Assembly: GCA_028284775.1 (NCBI GenBank)
Contig: JANQRB010000170.1
Coordinates: forward strand, 1-64,000
Length of the DNA: 64,000 bases
From: Candidatus Kapaibacterium sp.
Lineage (GTDB): Bacteria; Bacteroidota; Ignavibacteria; Kapaibacteriales; UBA7675
Reading direction: 5' to 3'
The position numbers were made by a program, and so were the translations under genes. The notes under the pieces were generated by a model. The model ran no database searches. It was not told the origin of the DNA and saw only the letters and a program-made list of their open reading frames with translations. Shown here in pieces: positions 16,331 to 26,877 of this stretch; the first letter of the stretch is position 1; every line of letters starts with the position of its first letter.

Positions 16331-17209
16331 TCAGTCTTTCCGGCGCGGCGCGACAGGAATGTACAGGTCAAACTCCGACTCGGGGCTGTCGGCGGCAATA
16401 AATCGTTCGTCATAGACCCCCAGGTCATCGGCTTGGGCGGGTTCGTAGCTCGACTGGGGGAACCAGGTGCCGAAGATATAATTAAAGCTGCGTTTCAGTT
16501 CAGCTACGGGACCGCGGTGGGTAAAGACGGCATAGCTTTGCGGCGCGACTTTGCGCAGCACCATGTCGGGCGGCGGCGGCTCCACCGCTTCAACTTCCGC
16601 GCCGGCAATGTAGTCAATTGTCCCATCGTCATCGTCGGCATCCGGCCGGTACTGACAGAGGCCGTAGACCCTGACGGGCTGACGCACATTGCGGATTTCA
16701 CCCAGACGCGGCATAAACCGTTCCCAGGTTGCGCCGATTTCGGGGCTGAGCCCCGGACCGTGATACGGCAGACCAACGATGATCAACTCTCCCAAATTCA
16801 CAATCTTATCCGGCATTGCTGCGTTCCTTTGTCGTAATTGTACATCCTGCAATGAAAGCGGATACTGATGTCGCATGGAACAACTTCGCCTGCGATTGCG
16901 GTAGTCGCCTGGCGTGAGGCCGTACATCTTCTTAAAGGCGCGGCTGAAAGCTTCCTGCGATTCATACTGTAGTCCGAGTGCAATCGCCAATATGTCGCTG
17001 TCTGTTTTTCGCAGACGATGCGATGCTTCCGTCAGACGCCTCTTTCTGATGTAACTGCCCAGCGAGCATCCCGTCATCGCTCTGAAAATGCGCTGGAAGT
17101 GATAGACGGAAAAATGCGCCCGCTCCGCCACCGCTTGCGGACTTAGCGGCGCAGCCAGATTAGCCTCGATGAATTCAAGCGCTCGCATCAGACGATCGAC
17201 ATAAGTCAT
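16331..17209 (-). CDS. AraC-family regulator with GyrI-like effector domain
   Basis: 292 residues. Residues 1-105 are the two helix-turn-helix motifs of an AraC DNA-binding domain (FSVYHFQRIFRAMTGCSLGS, IALGLQYESQEAFSRAFKKMY, then GLTPGDYR). Residues about 135-290 form a GyrI-like small-molecule-binding domain (LIIVGLPYHGPG…, FTHRGPVAELKRSFNYIFGTW, and FDLYIPVAP at the end). This is the Rob/SoxS-like order with the DNA-binding domain first, as in regulators answering hydrophobic or amphipathic compounds. Targets are not evident; no efflux gene is adjacent. Confidence 0.92.
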   Translation of the reverse strand: MTYVDRLMRALEFIEANLAAPLSPQAVAERAHFSVYHFQRIFRAMTGCSLGSYIRKRRLTEASHRLRKTDSDILAIALGLQYESQEAFSRAFKKMYGLTPGDYRNRRRSCSMRHQYPLSLQDVQLRQRNAAMPDKIVNLGELIIVGLPYHGPGLSPEIGATWERFMPRLGEIRNVRQPVRVYGLCQYRPDADDDDGTIDYIAGAEVEAVEPPPPDMVLRKVAPQSYAVFTHRGPVAELKRSFNYIFGTWFPQSSYEPAQADDLGVYDERFIAADSPESEFDLYIPVAPRRKD

Positions 17210-17542
17210 AGCTCTTTCTCTGCTATATCAGCACCCGGTTCGCGCAAATATATGGCCTTCATGTGCGGCGCGATTGATCATTTGTGCTCTTTTCAGTTAC
17301 TGTCGTGTCAATAGCGATTGCGCGGCAGGCAAATTTCGCGGCGGAGGCTCTAGCTATCCTGCCCGTCCGAGACAGTTCGGAGAACTGCCCGCAGTGTCCC
17401 GTCGGCAAGGGGCATTCTGCTTTCTGCACGCGGAGTGTTACCTTTGCTCCCGTATAGTGTTCTGGGCACTTGTCGATGGCGCGCGATACATCACTCCTGT
17501 CCTTGAAAATCAGCATCGTGAGAATCTCCCGGAGAGTTGAAT
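17210..17542. other. Divergent intergenic region
   Basis: It separates the AraC-type regulator (minus) from the large surface-protein gene (plus). I see no repeat, hairpin with a U-tract or credible open frame. A CCCGGAGAG ribosome-binding segment at 17528-17536 precedes the surface-protein start at 17543. Confidence 0.4.
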
Positions 17543-20500
17543 ATGAGACCTGCCGTACTTTGGATAATACTGATAGTGGCAACCTGTTCACTGACAGCAC
17601 AGGACAATTTCTGGACATCGACCAAGGGACCCTATGGCGGTAATGTCACCGAGATCGTCAGTACAGGTTCCGACGATGTCTATGCCGCCACCGACCTGGG
17701 CGGCGGGGTCTTCAAATCGAGTGATAACGGCCTCAATTGGACCGGGATCAACACCGGCATCAGCAACCGCAATATGCTCTCACTTTTGCGTAAACCGGAC
17801 GGCGATCTCTTTGCCGGCAGTGACGGCGGCGGCCTGTTTCGCTCCACTGACGATGGCAAAAACTGGACCGCAATCAATGCGGGGCTGATCAATCCGACTA
17901 TTGTAACGATACTGCATGACGAAGGCGATGTGCTGTTTGTGGGCACCTCCGGCAGCGGCGTGTACCGCAGCACGGACAACGGCGACAATTGGGAAGCCCG
18001 CAATACGGACATCGATGAGACCGTGGTTCGAACCCTGGCCAAAAATTCGACGGGCACTCTCTTCGCCGGTACAGTCTTCCAGGGTGCCTTTCGCTCCACT
18101 GACGAGGGCGCCAGCTGGAATGAAATCAACTTCGGCCTTTCGACTAAGTGGATATTCGTGATCGCGGTAGATGACGATGACAATCTCTATGCCGGCACGA
18201 ATCGCGGCGCATTTTTTTCGGAGAACAACGGCAACAGTTGGGAAGAGCTGGATAATCTGGACGAACGCTTCGTGCGCATTATGGCCGCCGGGGAGGGCGA
18301 TGTGGTCTACGCGGGCACCGACAACGGCATTTACCGTTCAAGCAATAAGGGGGTAGATTGGGAGGCCGTCAACAGCGGACTGTCGGATGCCAGTATTTCC
18401 GCTCTGAATATTGCCGCAGGCGACAATCTCTATGCCGGCGCCAACGACGAAGACGGTTTTTATCGATCGACCAATGGCGGGGATAGCTGGGTGCAGAACA
18501 ACAAGGGACTGCAGGCGATTCCGGTCTGGTCGATTATCAAGGGCTCGTCCAATGCCCTGTTTGCCGGCTCGCGACGTTACGTGTGGAAGTCGGAGAACGA
18601 CGGCGAGAGCTGGCAGCGCTCGGCCACCGGCCTGCCGAAACGTTTGATCTGGTCATTGTTCAATCTAGGCTCGGATTTGATTCTCGCCGGGACTGACGCC
18701 GGCCTGTACCGAACCAACGACGCAGGCGAAACCTGGACGCAGGGTACGCTGACCGATGCAACAGTGTATCAGATTGTCGAATCCGGCACCGGCGACCTGT
18801 ACGCCGCGGCTTCGAATGGGATGTACCGGTCGCAGGATGACGGCGACACCTGGCAACGATCGGGCCTGGACGGTAAGCTACTGATTGCAGCGACAGTTGA
18901 TAGCGACGACAACATTCTGGCCGGCGAGTTTTTCGGCGGCATCCATCGATCGTCTGATAACGGCGATAGCTGGCAGGCGGCCAACAATGGCATTATCACA
19001 ACCGACATAACTTCTTTGGCCGCAAACAGTGTCGGCTCCGTTTTTGCCGGAACCCGCGATGCGGGCGTCTATTACAGCACCAATGGCGGCCTGGCCTGGA
19101 ACCCCCTGAACAGCGGCTTAAAAGATACCGAGATCCTGACGCTCGCCGTTAACAGTATCGATGATGTATTCGCCGGCACGTTTTCCGCCGGCGCTTTTCG
19201 TATCACCGACCCCGATGAAGATTGGGAAGATTTGAGCTCCGGACTCGCCATCCCGACGGTGCAGTCTTTTTTTATGGATGGAGTGGATATACTCTATGCC
19301 GGTACACAGGCCGGCGGCGTCTTTCGCTCGGCGAATTCCACCAATCTGCCGAGCCTGAGCGTCAGTGACGATGCTACGATCTGCGCGGGCGCCAGCACCG
19401 AGCTCAGCGTGACCGCGACGGCAGGCTTCCCGGGCTATAGCTATGAATGGACGCCGGATGAAGATCTCGACGATCCGACCAGCGCCGGTCCAACCGCCAG
19501 CCCGGACGAAACGACCGAATATGTTGTCTGGGTGACGGACGAAGCTGGTTCACGCATTTCGGATACGATCCTCGTAACCGTTTTGCCCCTGCCGGCGGTC
19601 GACCTCGGCGACGACATCAACCTTTGCCTCGGCAGCAGCGTTCAGCTCGAAGCCTCGGGGGGTGTGAGCTATAGCTGGGAACCCCTTGACGGCCTCTCCT
19701 GCACCGATTGCCCACGGCCCGTGGCCAGTCCGACGGAAGACAAAATTTACAGCGTGACGGTAACCGGCGACAACGGCTGCGTCGCAACTGATGAAATCAG
19801 CATCACGGTGCTGCCGCTGCCCGAAGCGCAGGTGAGTGAAAATGCTACCGTCTGCTTCGGCGAAAGTACGCAATTGCTTGCCTCCGGCGGGGTCGAATAC
19901 CGCTGGGAGCCGACGGAAGGTCTCGATGACGCGGAGATTCCCAATCCCCTCGCGACGCCTGAGAAGACAACTACGTACACGGTACGAGTTACCGACGCCA
20001 ATGGCTGCAGCGATTTGGCGGAAGTGCAGGTGGTGGTCCTCCCCGCTCCCAACGCAAGGGCCGGCGACGATGTACAGCTCTGCATCGGCAGCGAAGTACA
20101 GTTGAATGCCCGCGGCGGAGTCGGCTTTGCCTGGTCGCCGCCGGATGGCCTTTCCTGCACCGACTGTCCCAACCCGATCGCTGCACCGACAGAAACGACC
20201 GAGTACAGCGTCATCGTCACCGATGCCAACGGCTGCACGTCCGAAGATGCGGTTCTGGTCGAAGTTGTCGACCTGCCAGACTTCGAAGCGAGCGCCGAGG
20301 CCCTGGATTTCGGCTCCTTGTCGGAATGTGAAGTGTCCGGCGATGAAAACCTGACGCTGCGCAATAACAGCGGCTATACAATGACGGTCACCGATGCCCA
20401 GTTCGAAACGCTCGACTTTATTGTCGCGGATCCACCGCTGCCTTTTGCGATTGAAGCCGGCGCGGAGCAAGTCTTGCGTTTGCGTTTCGCCCCCCAGGCT

Positions 20501-21622
20501 AGCGGCAGCTTCGATACGGAAGTGGTGATTCGAACGGCTCCCTGCGATGTAGCCCTGGCTATCCGACTGACGGGTGAAAAAGCAGCCAGCGTAGTGCAGT
20601 TCAGCCCTTCGTCCCTCGAATTCAGCCGGGAAGATCTGTGCGGCGACACGAGCCCCGAAGCTGAAATTCGGATTAACAATACCGGCGACGGTAATCTGAC
20701 ACTCCTTTCCTCAGCGATCAGCGATGGATTTATCGTTATCGAGCCGGCCCTGCCTTTGACTCTGCCCGCCGGCGAAGAACGCGTCGTACGCGTTGGACTG
20801 GACGGCATTCCCAGCACCGCCATCAACGGTGAATTGAGTATTCCTTTTGAAACGGAGGGCTGTAACGACATCATCCGCGTTACGCTTAACAGCGCCGGGA
20901 CGGCCTTCGAGGTGACGGCCAGTGAAGATGTCGCCGTCTGCGCAGGCGAAAGCGTTCAGTTGCAGGCGCAGGCCGAAGGCGCCTTCCGCTACGAATGGAC
21001 GCCCGCCATCGGCCTTAACGACCCGACACTGCCGAATCCACTGATCGCCAGCGCCGATGAATCTCGCGTCTACACCGTCACTGTCTGGGACGAGTCCGGC
21101 TGTTCCGGCAGCGATGAGGTTTCCGTCACGGTCAGTAAAGTTAACAAACCGACCATCAACGTTGAGGGCAATGAGCTGACGGCCAGCGAGGAGGATGTCA
21201 ACTACCAGTGGCTGTTCAATGATGTCCCAATCGAAAATGCGACGCAGCGCAGGCATAGCGCCGCTGAAACCGGCAGCTATCGCGTTATCGTGAGTACAGA
21301 TCTCGGCTGCGCCGACACCTCCGACGCCGTGCAGGTTAACACGGTCGGTGTTCGCATTATGCGGCTCGGACAGTCGGCATTTAAGGTTTACCCCAATCCG
21401 ATCGGAAACAGTCTGAGGATTCGCGCTACCGTCGTGACCGGCGGCGCGATTGAAGTCGATCTGCGCAACTTGCTCGGAGCGAGCGTCATGAACACGAAGC
21501 GGCAGATTGCGGCTGGTGAGCTCAGGCTCGATCTCGATGTCGGCGAACTGCCGCCGGGCGTATATCTCCTGCAGCTTCGGCAAACGGATTCCGTATGGAC
21601 GGCAAAAGTGCTGAAAGAATAA
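17543..21622 (+). CDS. Giant T9SS-type surface protein with Asp-box propellers and Ig-like repeats
   Basis: About 1359 residues from the ATG at 17543. The signal peptide is LWIILIVATCSLTAQ. Residues about 20-600 contain at least twelve Asp-box (BNR) motifs of the form S-x-D-x-G-x-x-W, as in sialidase/sortilin propellers. Next come four ~78-residue PKD/Ig-like repeats with YSW or YEW cores, two of them sharing GLSCTDCP. Two ASH-like beta domains (LDFGSLSECEVSGDENLTLRN) and two further Ig-like units follow. The end, VYPNPIGNSLRI…GVYLLQLR…AKVLKE, is a type IX secretion sorting domain. It is probably exported and anchored outside the cell, in adhesion or carbohydrate contact. No enzymatic residues are recognisable. 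Confidence 0.92.
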   Translation: MRPAVLWIILIVATCSLTAQDNFWTSTKGPYGGNVTEIVSTGSDDVYAATDLGGGVFKSSDNGLNWTGINTGISNRNMLSLLRKPDGDLFAGSDGGGLFRSTDDGKNWTAINAGLINPTIVTILHDEGDVLFVGTSGSGVYRSTDNGDNWEARNTDIDETVVRTLAKNSTGTLFAGTVFQGAFRSTDEGASWNEINFGLSTKWIFVIAVDDDDNLYAGTNRGAFFSENNGNSWEELDNLDERFVRIMAAGEGDVVYAGTDNGIYRSSNKGVDWEAVNSGLSDASISALNIAAGDNLYAGANDEDGFYRSTNGGDSWVQNNKGLQAIPVWSIIKGSSNALFAGSRRYVWKSENDGESWQRSATGLPKRLIWSLFNLGSDLILAGTDAGLYRTNDAGETWTQGTLTDATVYQIVESGTGDLYAAASNGMYRSQDDGDTWQRSGLDGKLLIAATVDSDDNILAGEFFGGIHRSSDNGDSWQAANNGIITTDITSLAANSVGSVFAGTRDAGVYYSTNGGLAWNPLNSGLKDTEILTLAVNSIDDVFAGTFSAGAFRITDPDEDWEDLSSGLAIPTVQSFFMDGVDILYAGTQAGGVFRSANSTNLPSLSVSDDATICAGASTELSVTATAGFPGYSYEWTPDEDLDDPTSAGPTASPDETTEYVVWVTDEAGSRISDTILVTVLPLPAVDLGDDINLCLGSSVQLEASGGVSYSWEPLDGLSCTDCPRPVASPTEDKIYSVTVTGDNGCVATDEISITVLPLPEAQVSENATVCFGESTQLLASGGVEYRWEPTEGLDDAEIPNPLATPEKTTTYTVRVTDANGCSDLAEVQVVVLPAPNARAGDDVQLCIGSEVQLNARGGVGFAWSPPDGLSCTDCPNPIAAPTETTEYSVIVTDANGCTSEDAVLVEVVDLPDFEASAEALDFGSLSECEVSGDENLTLRNNSGYTMTVTDAQFETLDFIVADPPLPFAIEAGAEQVLRLRFAPQASGSFDTEVVIRTAPCDVALAIRLTGEKAASVVQFSPSSLEFSREDLCGDTSPEAEIRINNTGDGNLTLLSSAISDGFIVIEPALPLTLPAGEERVVRVGLDGIPSTAINGELSIPFETEGCNDIIRVTLNSAGTAFEVTASEDVAVCAGESVQLQAQAEGAFRYEWTPAIGLNDPTLPNPLIASADESRVYTVTVWDESGCSGSDEVSVTVSKVNKPTINVEGNELTASEEDVNYQWLFNDVPIENATQRRHSAAETGSYRVIVSTDLGCADTSDAVQVNTVGVRIMRLGQSAFKVYPNPIGNSLRIRATVVTGGAIEVDLRNLLGASVMNTKRQIAAGELRLDLDVGELPPGVYLLQLRQTDSVWTAKVLKE

Positions 21623-21979
21623 GCGCGCAGGTTCCGAATGTCGGCCTGTGATTTGCAGTAAGCATCAAATCATGGCGAAAGTCCACCGGCTGCTGGACGG
21701 CAGCCGGTGCGAATCAAAGCGCCTGTCTGCGGTCGCCGTCGCTAGACCGCCTGTTGTTTCCACGCAACTTTTCTGCCCGTACATTCAGCCACACTAATCT
21801 TCCATTTTCCTGACTTATTCAGAAATTCCTCGAGCAGTCGTGATGATAATTTTTGCCGGCAAGCAAAAGTCAGAGTCGGATTTGTGACTTGGTTTGACGG
21901 ATTTATTTTGCTTCCTTTCGCCCTATCTACCTGTTTATACATCCTAAAAAATACCTGTATTCCGATATCCGGAGTTCTC
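21623..21979. other. Intergenic region with a perfect hairpin
   Basis: CACCGGCTGC (21684-21693) pairs perfectly with GCAGCCGGTG (21700-21709) around TGGACG, 62 bp past the stop of the giant surface gene. There is no U-tract after it, so it may stabilise the 3' end rather than terminate. An AT-rich stretch with TTTATAC at about 21933 and GGAG at 21971-21974 precedes the next gene. Confidence 0.5.
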
Positions 21980-24337
21980 ATGACTCTCCGCATGAGTTTT
22001 GTAGTTCTGTTGCTCGTTACAAATGCTCTAGTTGCTCAAGACATCGAATGGTCGCCTGCTTCACCTGTCAGAGATGTAGTTACCACAGTTGAAATGGTCG
22101 CTGAGAATACGATGCTTTGCGCCACTGAATTCGGCCAGATATATCGTTCGACTGATGATGGAATTACCTGGGCTCAGCTTAAGGCGCCAGTGGGAGGCTC
22201 ATTCCGATTCGTTCCACTCAGAAGCGATGGCGAAGGTAATGTTTTTGCCATTTGTCGAAGTGTAGGGCTCATACGTTCAACAGACTTTGGTTCCAGTTGG
22301 TTAACAATGAATAAAGTGTTATCACCTCCATCCCAGATTATTGCATTTATTATAGCGCAAGATGGTAAATTTATTATCGGAGATGATCATCTAGGCTTGC
22401 ACCTATCAATGGACGCTGGCGATACGTGGAATGTACACGAAGACTTTAACTCGGTTTATATCACAAAAATATTTCAATCTAAAAAAGGCGACATTTTTGT
22501 TGCGACTAAGCTCTTCGGTCTCTTTCGCACACAAGACAATTGTAAAACTTGGGAGAGTATCGGCCTCGAAACAGTTGGGACGAATTCAGTATTTACTTTA
22601 GCTGAATCGGAAAATGGACAATTATTATTCGCCGCCAACGAATCAGGTTTATTTCGAAGCAGCAATGGAGGGGAAACTTGGCTAAAATGTGATCGCGAAA
22701 ATGCTCTTGATTCTAGAAACGTCACTTGCTTCGCTGATGATGGAAGTGGACGTTTTTTTGTGGGCACGGACGGTGCAAGTCTATTGGTTTCCTTGGACAA
22801 GGGTTTAAGCTGGCGGCCTGTTCAGAGGCCAGCCCCAGTAATTTTTGCGAGAGCGATCACGATAACTTCTCGCGGATACCTAGTAATCGGTAGTATGGGC
22901 GCTCGCACCGCTGACGGTATAGAAGGCGGAATCCATCGCAGTATCTTGCCGATCACAGATGGTGTAAATTATAGCGAACTGCGGGGCCGGGTCTTTGATG
23001 ATCTCGATGCTGATTGCAAAGAAAATACGGAAGAATCTGGACTAGCCAGCAGGATTATCCGACTCGAGCCGGGGCCTTACTTTGGCATCACTAACAGCTA
23101 TGGAAATTTTGTTGTGCGAATTCCACCTGGCGACTACAGCGCCGAGCTGGTTCCACGGCGCCACTGGCAAATGGCATGCCCGCCGCAAAAACAGTACATT
23201 GAGATTCTCGAGGCAGGCGAAGTTGTCGATGACATCGATTTCGCACATTCGATGATTCCGGGCATCGAAGAAGTCGGACTCAGCGTTTCATCGACGGGCC
23301 AGGCACGCCCCGGCGCTGAAATCACGTATCATATCCGCGTGCGCAATACCGGTACCGTCGCCTATTATGGCAGCCTGAAATTCAGCTTTGATCCCCTGCT
23401 TAGCTACCAGTCGGCCGAGGCGCAGCCTGAAAAACTCAAACCCGGATTGGCCGTCTTTTTGATCGAACACTTGCCGATTGATTCGGACCTCGAACTGAAG
23501 GTCAGGTTGAGCATCCCGCCCTACCCTGCTCTGACCGGCCGCACAGTTTGTGTAAATGTCTTGCTTGAAAAATCCTCATCGAGTGATCTACTGCGGGGCG
23601 AAAATTTCGACGAAGATTGCCTGGAGATTCGCAATTCATACGATCCCAACGACATACAGGTCGAACCTTCCGGCACAGGCCCGCAAGGTCTGGTGCCCCT
23701 GAATGAGCAGATACTGGCCTACACAATCCGCTTTCAAAATTTGGGCAATGCCGAAGCAATTGACATTCGCGTGCTGGATACACTGGATGAAAATCTGAAT
23801 ATCGAAAGTCTGCGCCTTGGCGCCGCCAGCCACGATTACACGCTGGCAATTCACGGCGCGGACATTCTCGAGTTTCGCTTCGACAACATTAACTTGCCGG
23901 ACAATAAGAGTGATGAGCCCGGCAGCCACGGCTTTCTCAAATACACCATTCACATGCAGCCCGACCTTGCCGTCGGCACCCAGATTCGCAATCGCGCGGG
24001 CATCTATTTTGATTTCAATCCGCCGGTGATTACCAATACGGCCTTAACAACTCTGCACTCGTCTTCAACATCGATAGCTGAAACTGCCGAAGATGCCGCG
24101 CTGTTTGTCTATCCCAATCCGGCCGGCAATCAATTTCTCGTAGGCTCGCCTTCATCTTCACTTGCGGATGTCAAACTTTTTGATTGCCATGGCAGGGAAA
24201 TATCCTGCACGCTACAGAGAGTTAACAATGGCATCAGAGTTTCCAGCGCGCAACGAGCGGCCGGGATGTATATCCTGCGCATCGAAACGTCGGATGGCGT
24301 TGTCGTCACACGTCTGCAGATTCTGCAAAAACGTTAA
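21980..24337 (+). CDS. T9SS-type Asp-box surface protein, paralogue 1
   Basis: About 785 residues from the ATG at 21980, 5 bases after GGAG. Signal peptide (MSFVVLLLVTNALVAQ). Six or so Asp-box motifs (STDDGITW, STDFGSSW, SSNGGETW…) lie in the first ~310 residues. A SdrD-B-like domain (RVFDDLDADCKENTEESGL), a DUF11-like beta domain (RPGAEITYHIRVRNTGTV) and a conserved domain with YTIRFQNLGNAEAIDIRVLD and IYFDFNPPVITNT follow. The end is a T9SS sorting domain (VYPNPAGNQFLV). It is the first of three tandem paralogues. The propeller half is clearly more AT-rich than the rest of the gene and than its sisters. Ligand unknown. Confidence 0.92.
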   Translation: MTLRMSFVVLLLVTNALVAQDIEWSPASPVRDVVTTVEMVAENTMLCATEFGQIYRSTDDGITWAQLKAPVGGSFRFVPLRSDGEGNVFAICRSVGLIRSTDFGSSWLTMNKVLSPPSQIIAFIIAQDGKFIIGDDHLGLHLSMDAGDTWNVHEDFNSVYITKIFQSKKGDIFVATKLFGLFRTQDNCKTWESIGLETVGTNSVFTLAESENGQLLFAANESGLFRSSNGGETWLKCDRENALDSRNVTCFADDGSGRFFVGTDGASLLVSLDKGLSWRPVQRPAPVIFARAITITSRGYLVIGSMGARTADGIEGGIHRSILPITDGVNYSELRGRVFDDLDADCKENTEESGLASRIIRLEPGPYFGITNSYGNFVVRIPPGDYSAELVPRRHWQMACPPQKQYIEILEAGEVVDDIDFAHSMIPGIEEVGLSVSSTGQARPGAEITYHIRVRNTGTVAYYGSLKFSFDPLLSYQSAEAQPEKLKPGLAVFLIEHLPIDSDLELKVRLSIPPYPALTGRTVCVNVLLEKSSSSDLLRGENFDEDCLEIRNSYDPNDIQVEPSGTGPQGLVPLNEQILAYTIRFQNLGNAEAIDIRVLDTLDENLNIESLRLGAASHDYTLAIHGADILEFRFDNINLPDNKSDEPGSHGFLKYTIHMQPDLAVGTQIRNRAGIYFDFNPPVITNTALTTLHSSSTSIAETAEDAALFVYPNPAGNQFLVGSPSSSLADVKLFDCHGREISCTLQRVNNGIRVSSAQRAAGMYILRIETSDGVVVTRLQILQKR

Positions 24338-24493
24338 TGCACGTTTTGTCCGCCGCCTCGAGTTTTTGACCGCAGATAACAAGAAGGACCCTGCAATAGT
24401 ATTTGCTCCCGCCACAAAATATTTTATATTTACGCTGTCTTGCCACCGTTTATACTCAAATTTCGCTCTCTTAGTACCTTAACCGGAGTATCA

Positions 24494-26818
24494 ATGTCTC
24501 TCCGTCTCAGTATTGCTATGTTTTTTATCAGCGCCGGCTTCCTCGGCGCAGAGGAAATTGAGTGGACAACGACAACCTTGCAGAACGAGAAGATTCGCAG
24601 CATTGAAACGATCGGCGCGAATACCATTCTCTGCAGCACATCCGATGGTGAATTGTATCTCTCCGACGATGATGGCCGTAGCTGGCGGGCAATCACGTCG
24701 CCGGCTACCGATGCAGGCCAGATTAATCCGCTCCGATATGTCGGCCCGGATAATGTCTATGCTCTTTCATGGGAAAACGGTCTCTTCCGGTCTTCGGATT
24801 TTGGAGCCAGCTGGGCCAGGCTGACCCAAAGCCTGACTTCCAGAGCCAACTTTTACGATCTGATTGTTTTGCCGGACGGCGGCCTGTTGGTCGGTACCTT
24901 CGGCGAGGGTGTCTTCGCCTCCCATGACGATGGTCAGACATGGGTCAGAAGCGAGGAGCTGGCCGGGATGCGTATCCGGCCGATGTTACGCGCGCGGACG
25001 GGCGATATTTATGCCGGCACCTGGGGCTCGGGGCTCTATCGTTCACGTGACGATGGCACAAGCTGGCAGTCGATCGGCGGCGATGAGCTGGCGACGTCCA
25101 TCCTGGCTTCCCTGGGCGAGTTGGGCGGCGGACGCTTCATCTTTGCGGGCGGCGCGGACGGTCTCTATCGCAGCAGTGACGGCGGCGACAGCTGGGTGAC
25201 GGCGGGCGCAAACCAAATCATCGAGGAATTGCGAGTGTATGACTATGCCGATGACGGCAAGGGCACATATTACATCGGCACAGACGGCGGAGCCTATGCT
25301 TCCACCGACGAGGGCCTGAGCTGGCAGCCGATTGCCTCCGATTTACCGATCCGGCAATTCCCGTCAGTTGTCATAACAGAAAACGGCTTTCTCCTGGCGG
25401 GCAGTGAAGGACGCGGCATTTTTCGGAGCGCGCAGCCAATTGCCGACAATCAAGTATTTGCGGAGCTGTCGGGACGGATTTTCAATGATCTCGACGCCGA
25501 CTGTCTGGAAAGCGCCGGCGATGCCGGCCTGTCCCGTCGTCTCGTAAAATTGGAGCCGGGACCCTATTACGGTATTACGAATAAAGAGGGCGAATACCTG
25601 GTCTACGCCCCGGCCGGCAGCTATACCGCCAGCTCGATCCCGGCGCGACACTGGCAGTCAGAGTGCTCACCGAAGGAACAAGATGTCCTGCTGCCGGCAG
25701 CCGGCGATCGTGTGAGCGGCATCGATTTCGCGCACAGCATGATTCCCGGAATTGAAGAAATTGCCCTCAGTATCTCATCAAGCGGCTGGGCGCGCCCCGG
25801 TGCAGAACTAAGTTATTGCATCATAATTCGCAACACTGGCACGATTCCATATTCCGGCACCATAGAGTTTCACTTCGACCCCGTGTTAAACTATGAATCC
25901 GCCAGTCTGCAACCCAGTCAGCTTCTGAGCGAACTGGCCCTCTTCCCGATTGCGAATTTACCGGTCGAATCCGAGCTGGCGCTGAAAGTCACCTTGAGTG
26001 TGCCCCGTGATCCGGCCTTAACAGGACGAAGAGTCTGTGCGCAGGTTCAATCACAGACTTCTTCGTCCGACCAGCTGCTGCGCGGCGAAAATTTTGATGA
26101 AGACTGCCTCGATATTCGCAATTCCTTTGATCCCAATGATATCCAGGTCGAACCTGCCGGCATTGGGCCACAGGGCTTGGTGCCCTTAAGCGAGCAGATT
26201 CTGGCCTACACGATTCGCTTTCAGAATACCGGCAATGCCGAGGCCATCGAAGTACGCGTCCTCGACACCCTCGATGACAACCTGGACATTACAAGCCTGC
26301 GCATGGGGGTCGTCAGTCACGAATATAAGCTGATCATTCGCGATGACAACATCCTCGAATTTCGCTTCGACAATATTAACCTGCCGGATAATAAAAGCGA
26401 TGAAGCCGGCAGCAACGGTTTCATCAAGTACACAATACATATGATGCCCGACATGACGACCGGTACGCAGATTCGCAATCGCGCCGCCATTTACTTCGAT
26501 TTTAACGCGCCGGTGATTACCAATACGGCGGTAACGACTCTGCAATCGACTTCAACTTCAGTTGATGAAAGGGGTAAGGATTCAAAGCTGTCGATCTACC
26601 CCAACCCTTCCGGCGGCATATTTAACATCGAGTCCACTAGCGAGCGGCTTTTAACTGTCCGGATGTTCGACATTCACGGAAGCGAAGTCCCATGTGCGAC
26701 TAAAGCCTTCGGCAAAGGGCTGACTGTCCATTGCAAAAACAACGCTGCGGGTGTTTATTTTCTTCGAATCACAAGCAACAGTGGTGAAGTAGTCAGGCGC
26801 ATACAGCTGCTCGACTAA
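24494..26818 (+). CDS. T9SS-type Asp-box surface protein, paralogue 2
   Basis: About 774 residues from the ATG at 24494 (CGGAG 6-10 bases upstream). It has the same architecture as its neighbours: signal peptide (IAMFFISAGFLGAEE), Asp-box propeller (SDDDGRSW, SHDDGQTW, SRDDGTSW, SSDGGDSW, STDEGLSW), SdrD-B-like domain (RIFNDLDADCLESAGDAGL), DUF11-like domain, the YTIRFQNTGNAEAIEVRVLD domain and a sorting domain (IYPNPSGGIFNI). The last ~400 codons are nearly identical in DNA to paralogue 3, including many synonymous positions, while the propellers diverge. A terminator follows at 26845. Confidence 0.92.
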   Translation: MSLRLSIAMFFISAGFLGAEEIEWTTTTLQNEKIRSIETIGANTILCSTSDGELYLSDDDGRSWRAITSPATDAGQINPLRYVGPDNVYALSWENGLFRSSDFGASWARLTQSLTSRANFYDLIVLPDGGLLVGTFGEGVFASHDDGQTWVRSEELAGMRIRPMLRARTGDIYAGTWGSGLYRSRDDGTSWQSIGGDELATSILASLGELGGGRFIFAGGADGLYRSSDGGDSWVTAGANQIIEELRVYDYADDGKGTYYIGTDGGAYASTDEGLSWQPIASDLPIRQFPSVVITENGFLLAGSEGRGIFRSAQPIADNQVFAELSGRIFNDLDADCLESAGDAGLSRRLVKLEPGPYYGITNKEGEYLVYAPAGSYTASSIPARHWQSECSPKEQDVLLPAAGDRVSGIDFAHSMIPGIEEIALSISSSGWARPGAELSYCIIIRNTGTIPYSGTIEFHFDPVLNYESASLQPSQLLSELALFPIANLPVESELALKVTLSVPRDPALTGRRVCAQVQSQTSSSDQLLRGENFDEDCLDIRNSFDPNDIQVEPAGIGPQGLVPLSEQILAYTIRFQNTGNAEAIEVRVLDTLDDNLDITSLRMGVVSHEYKLIIRDDNILEFRFDNINLPDNKSDEAGSNGFIKYTIHMMPDMTTGTQIRNRAAIYFDFNAPVITNTAVTTLQSTSTSVDERGKDSKLSIYPNPSGGIFNIESTSERLLTVRMFDIHGSEVPCATKAFGKGLTVHCKNNAAGVYFLRITSNSGEVVRRIQLLD

Positions 26819-26844
26819 GTTTTGATATCATGGGACAAGTCAGC

Positions 26845-26877
26845 AACCGGCGATTCGGAGGAGTCGCCGGTTTTTTT
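26845..26877 (+). terminator. Rho-independent terminator
   Basis: AACCGGCGA (26845-26853) pairs perfectly with TCGCCGGTT (26864-26872), followed by a T-run. The same stem recurs after paralogue 3. Confidence 0.85.

Noticed and set aside
19550..21583. Long antisense frames inside the giant surface-protein gene
   Set aside because: They mirror the repetitive plus-strand Ig-like repeats and show no domain or start signal of their own.
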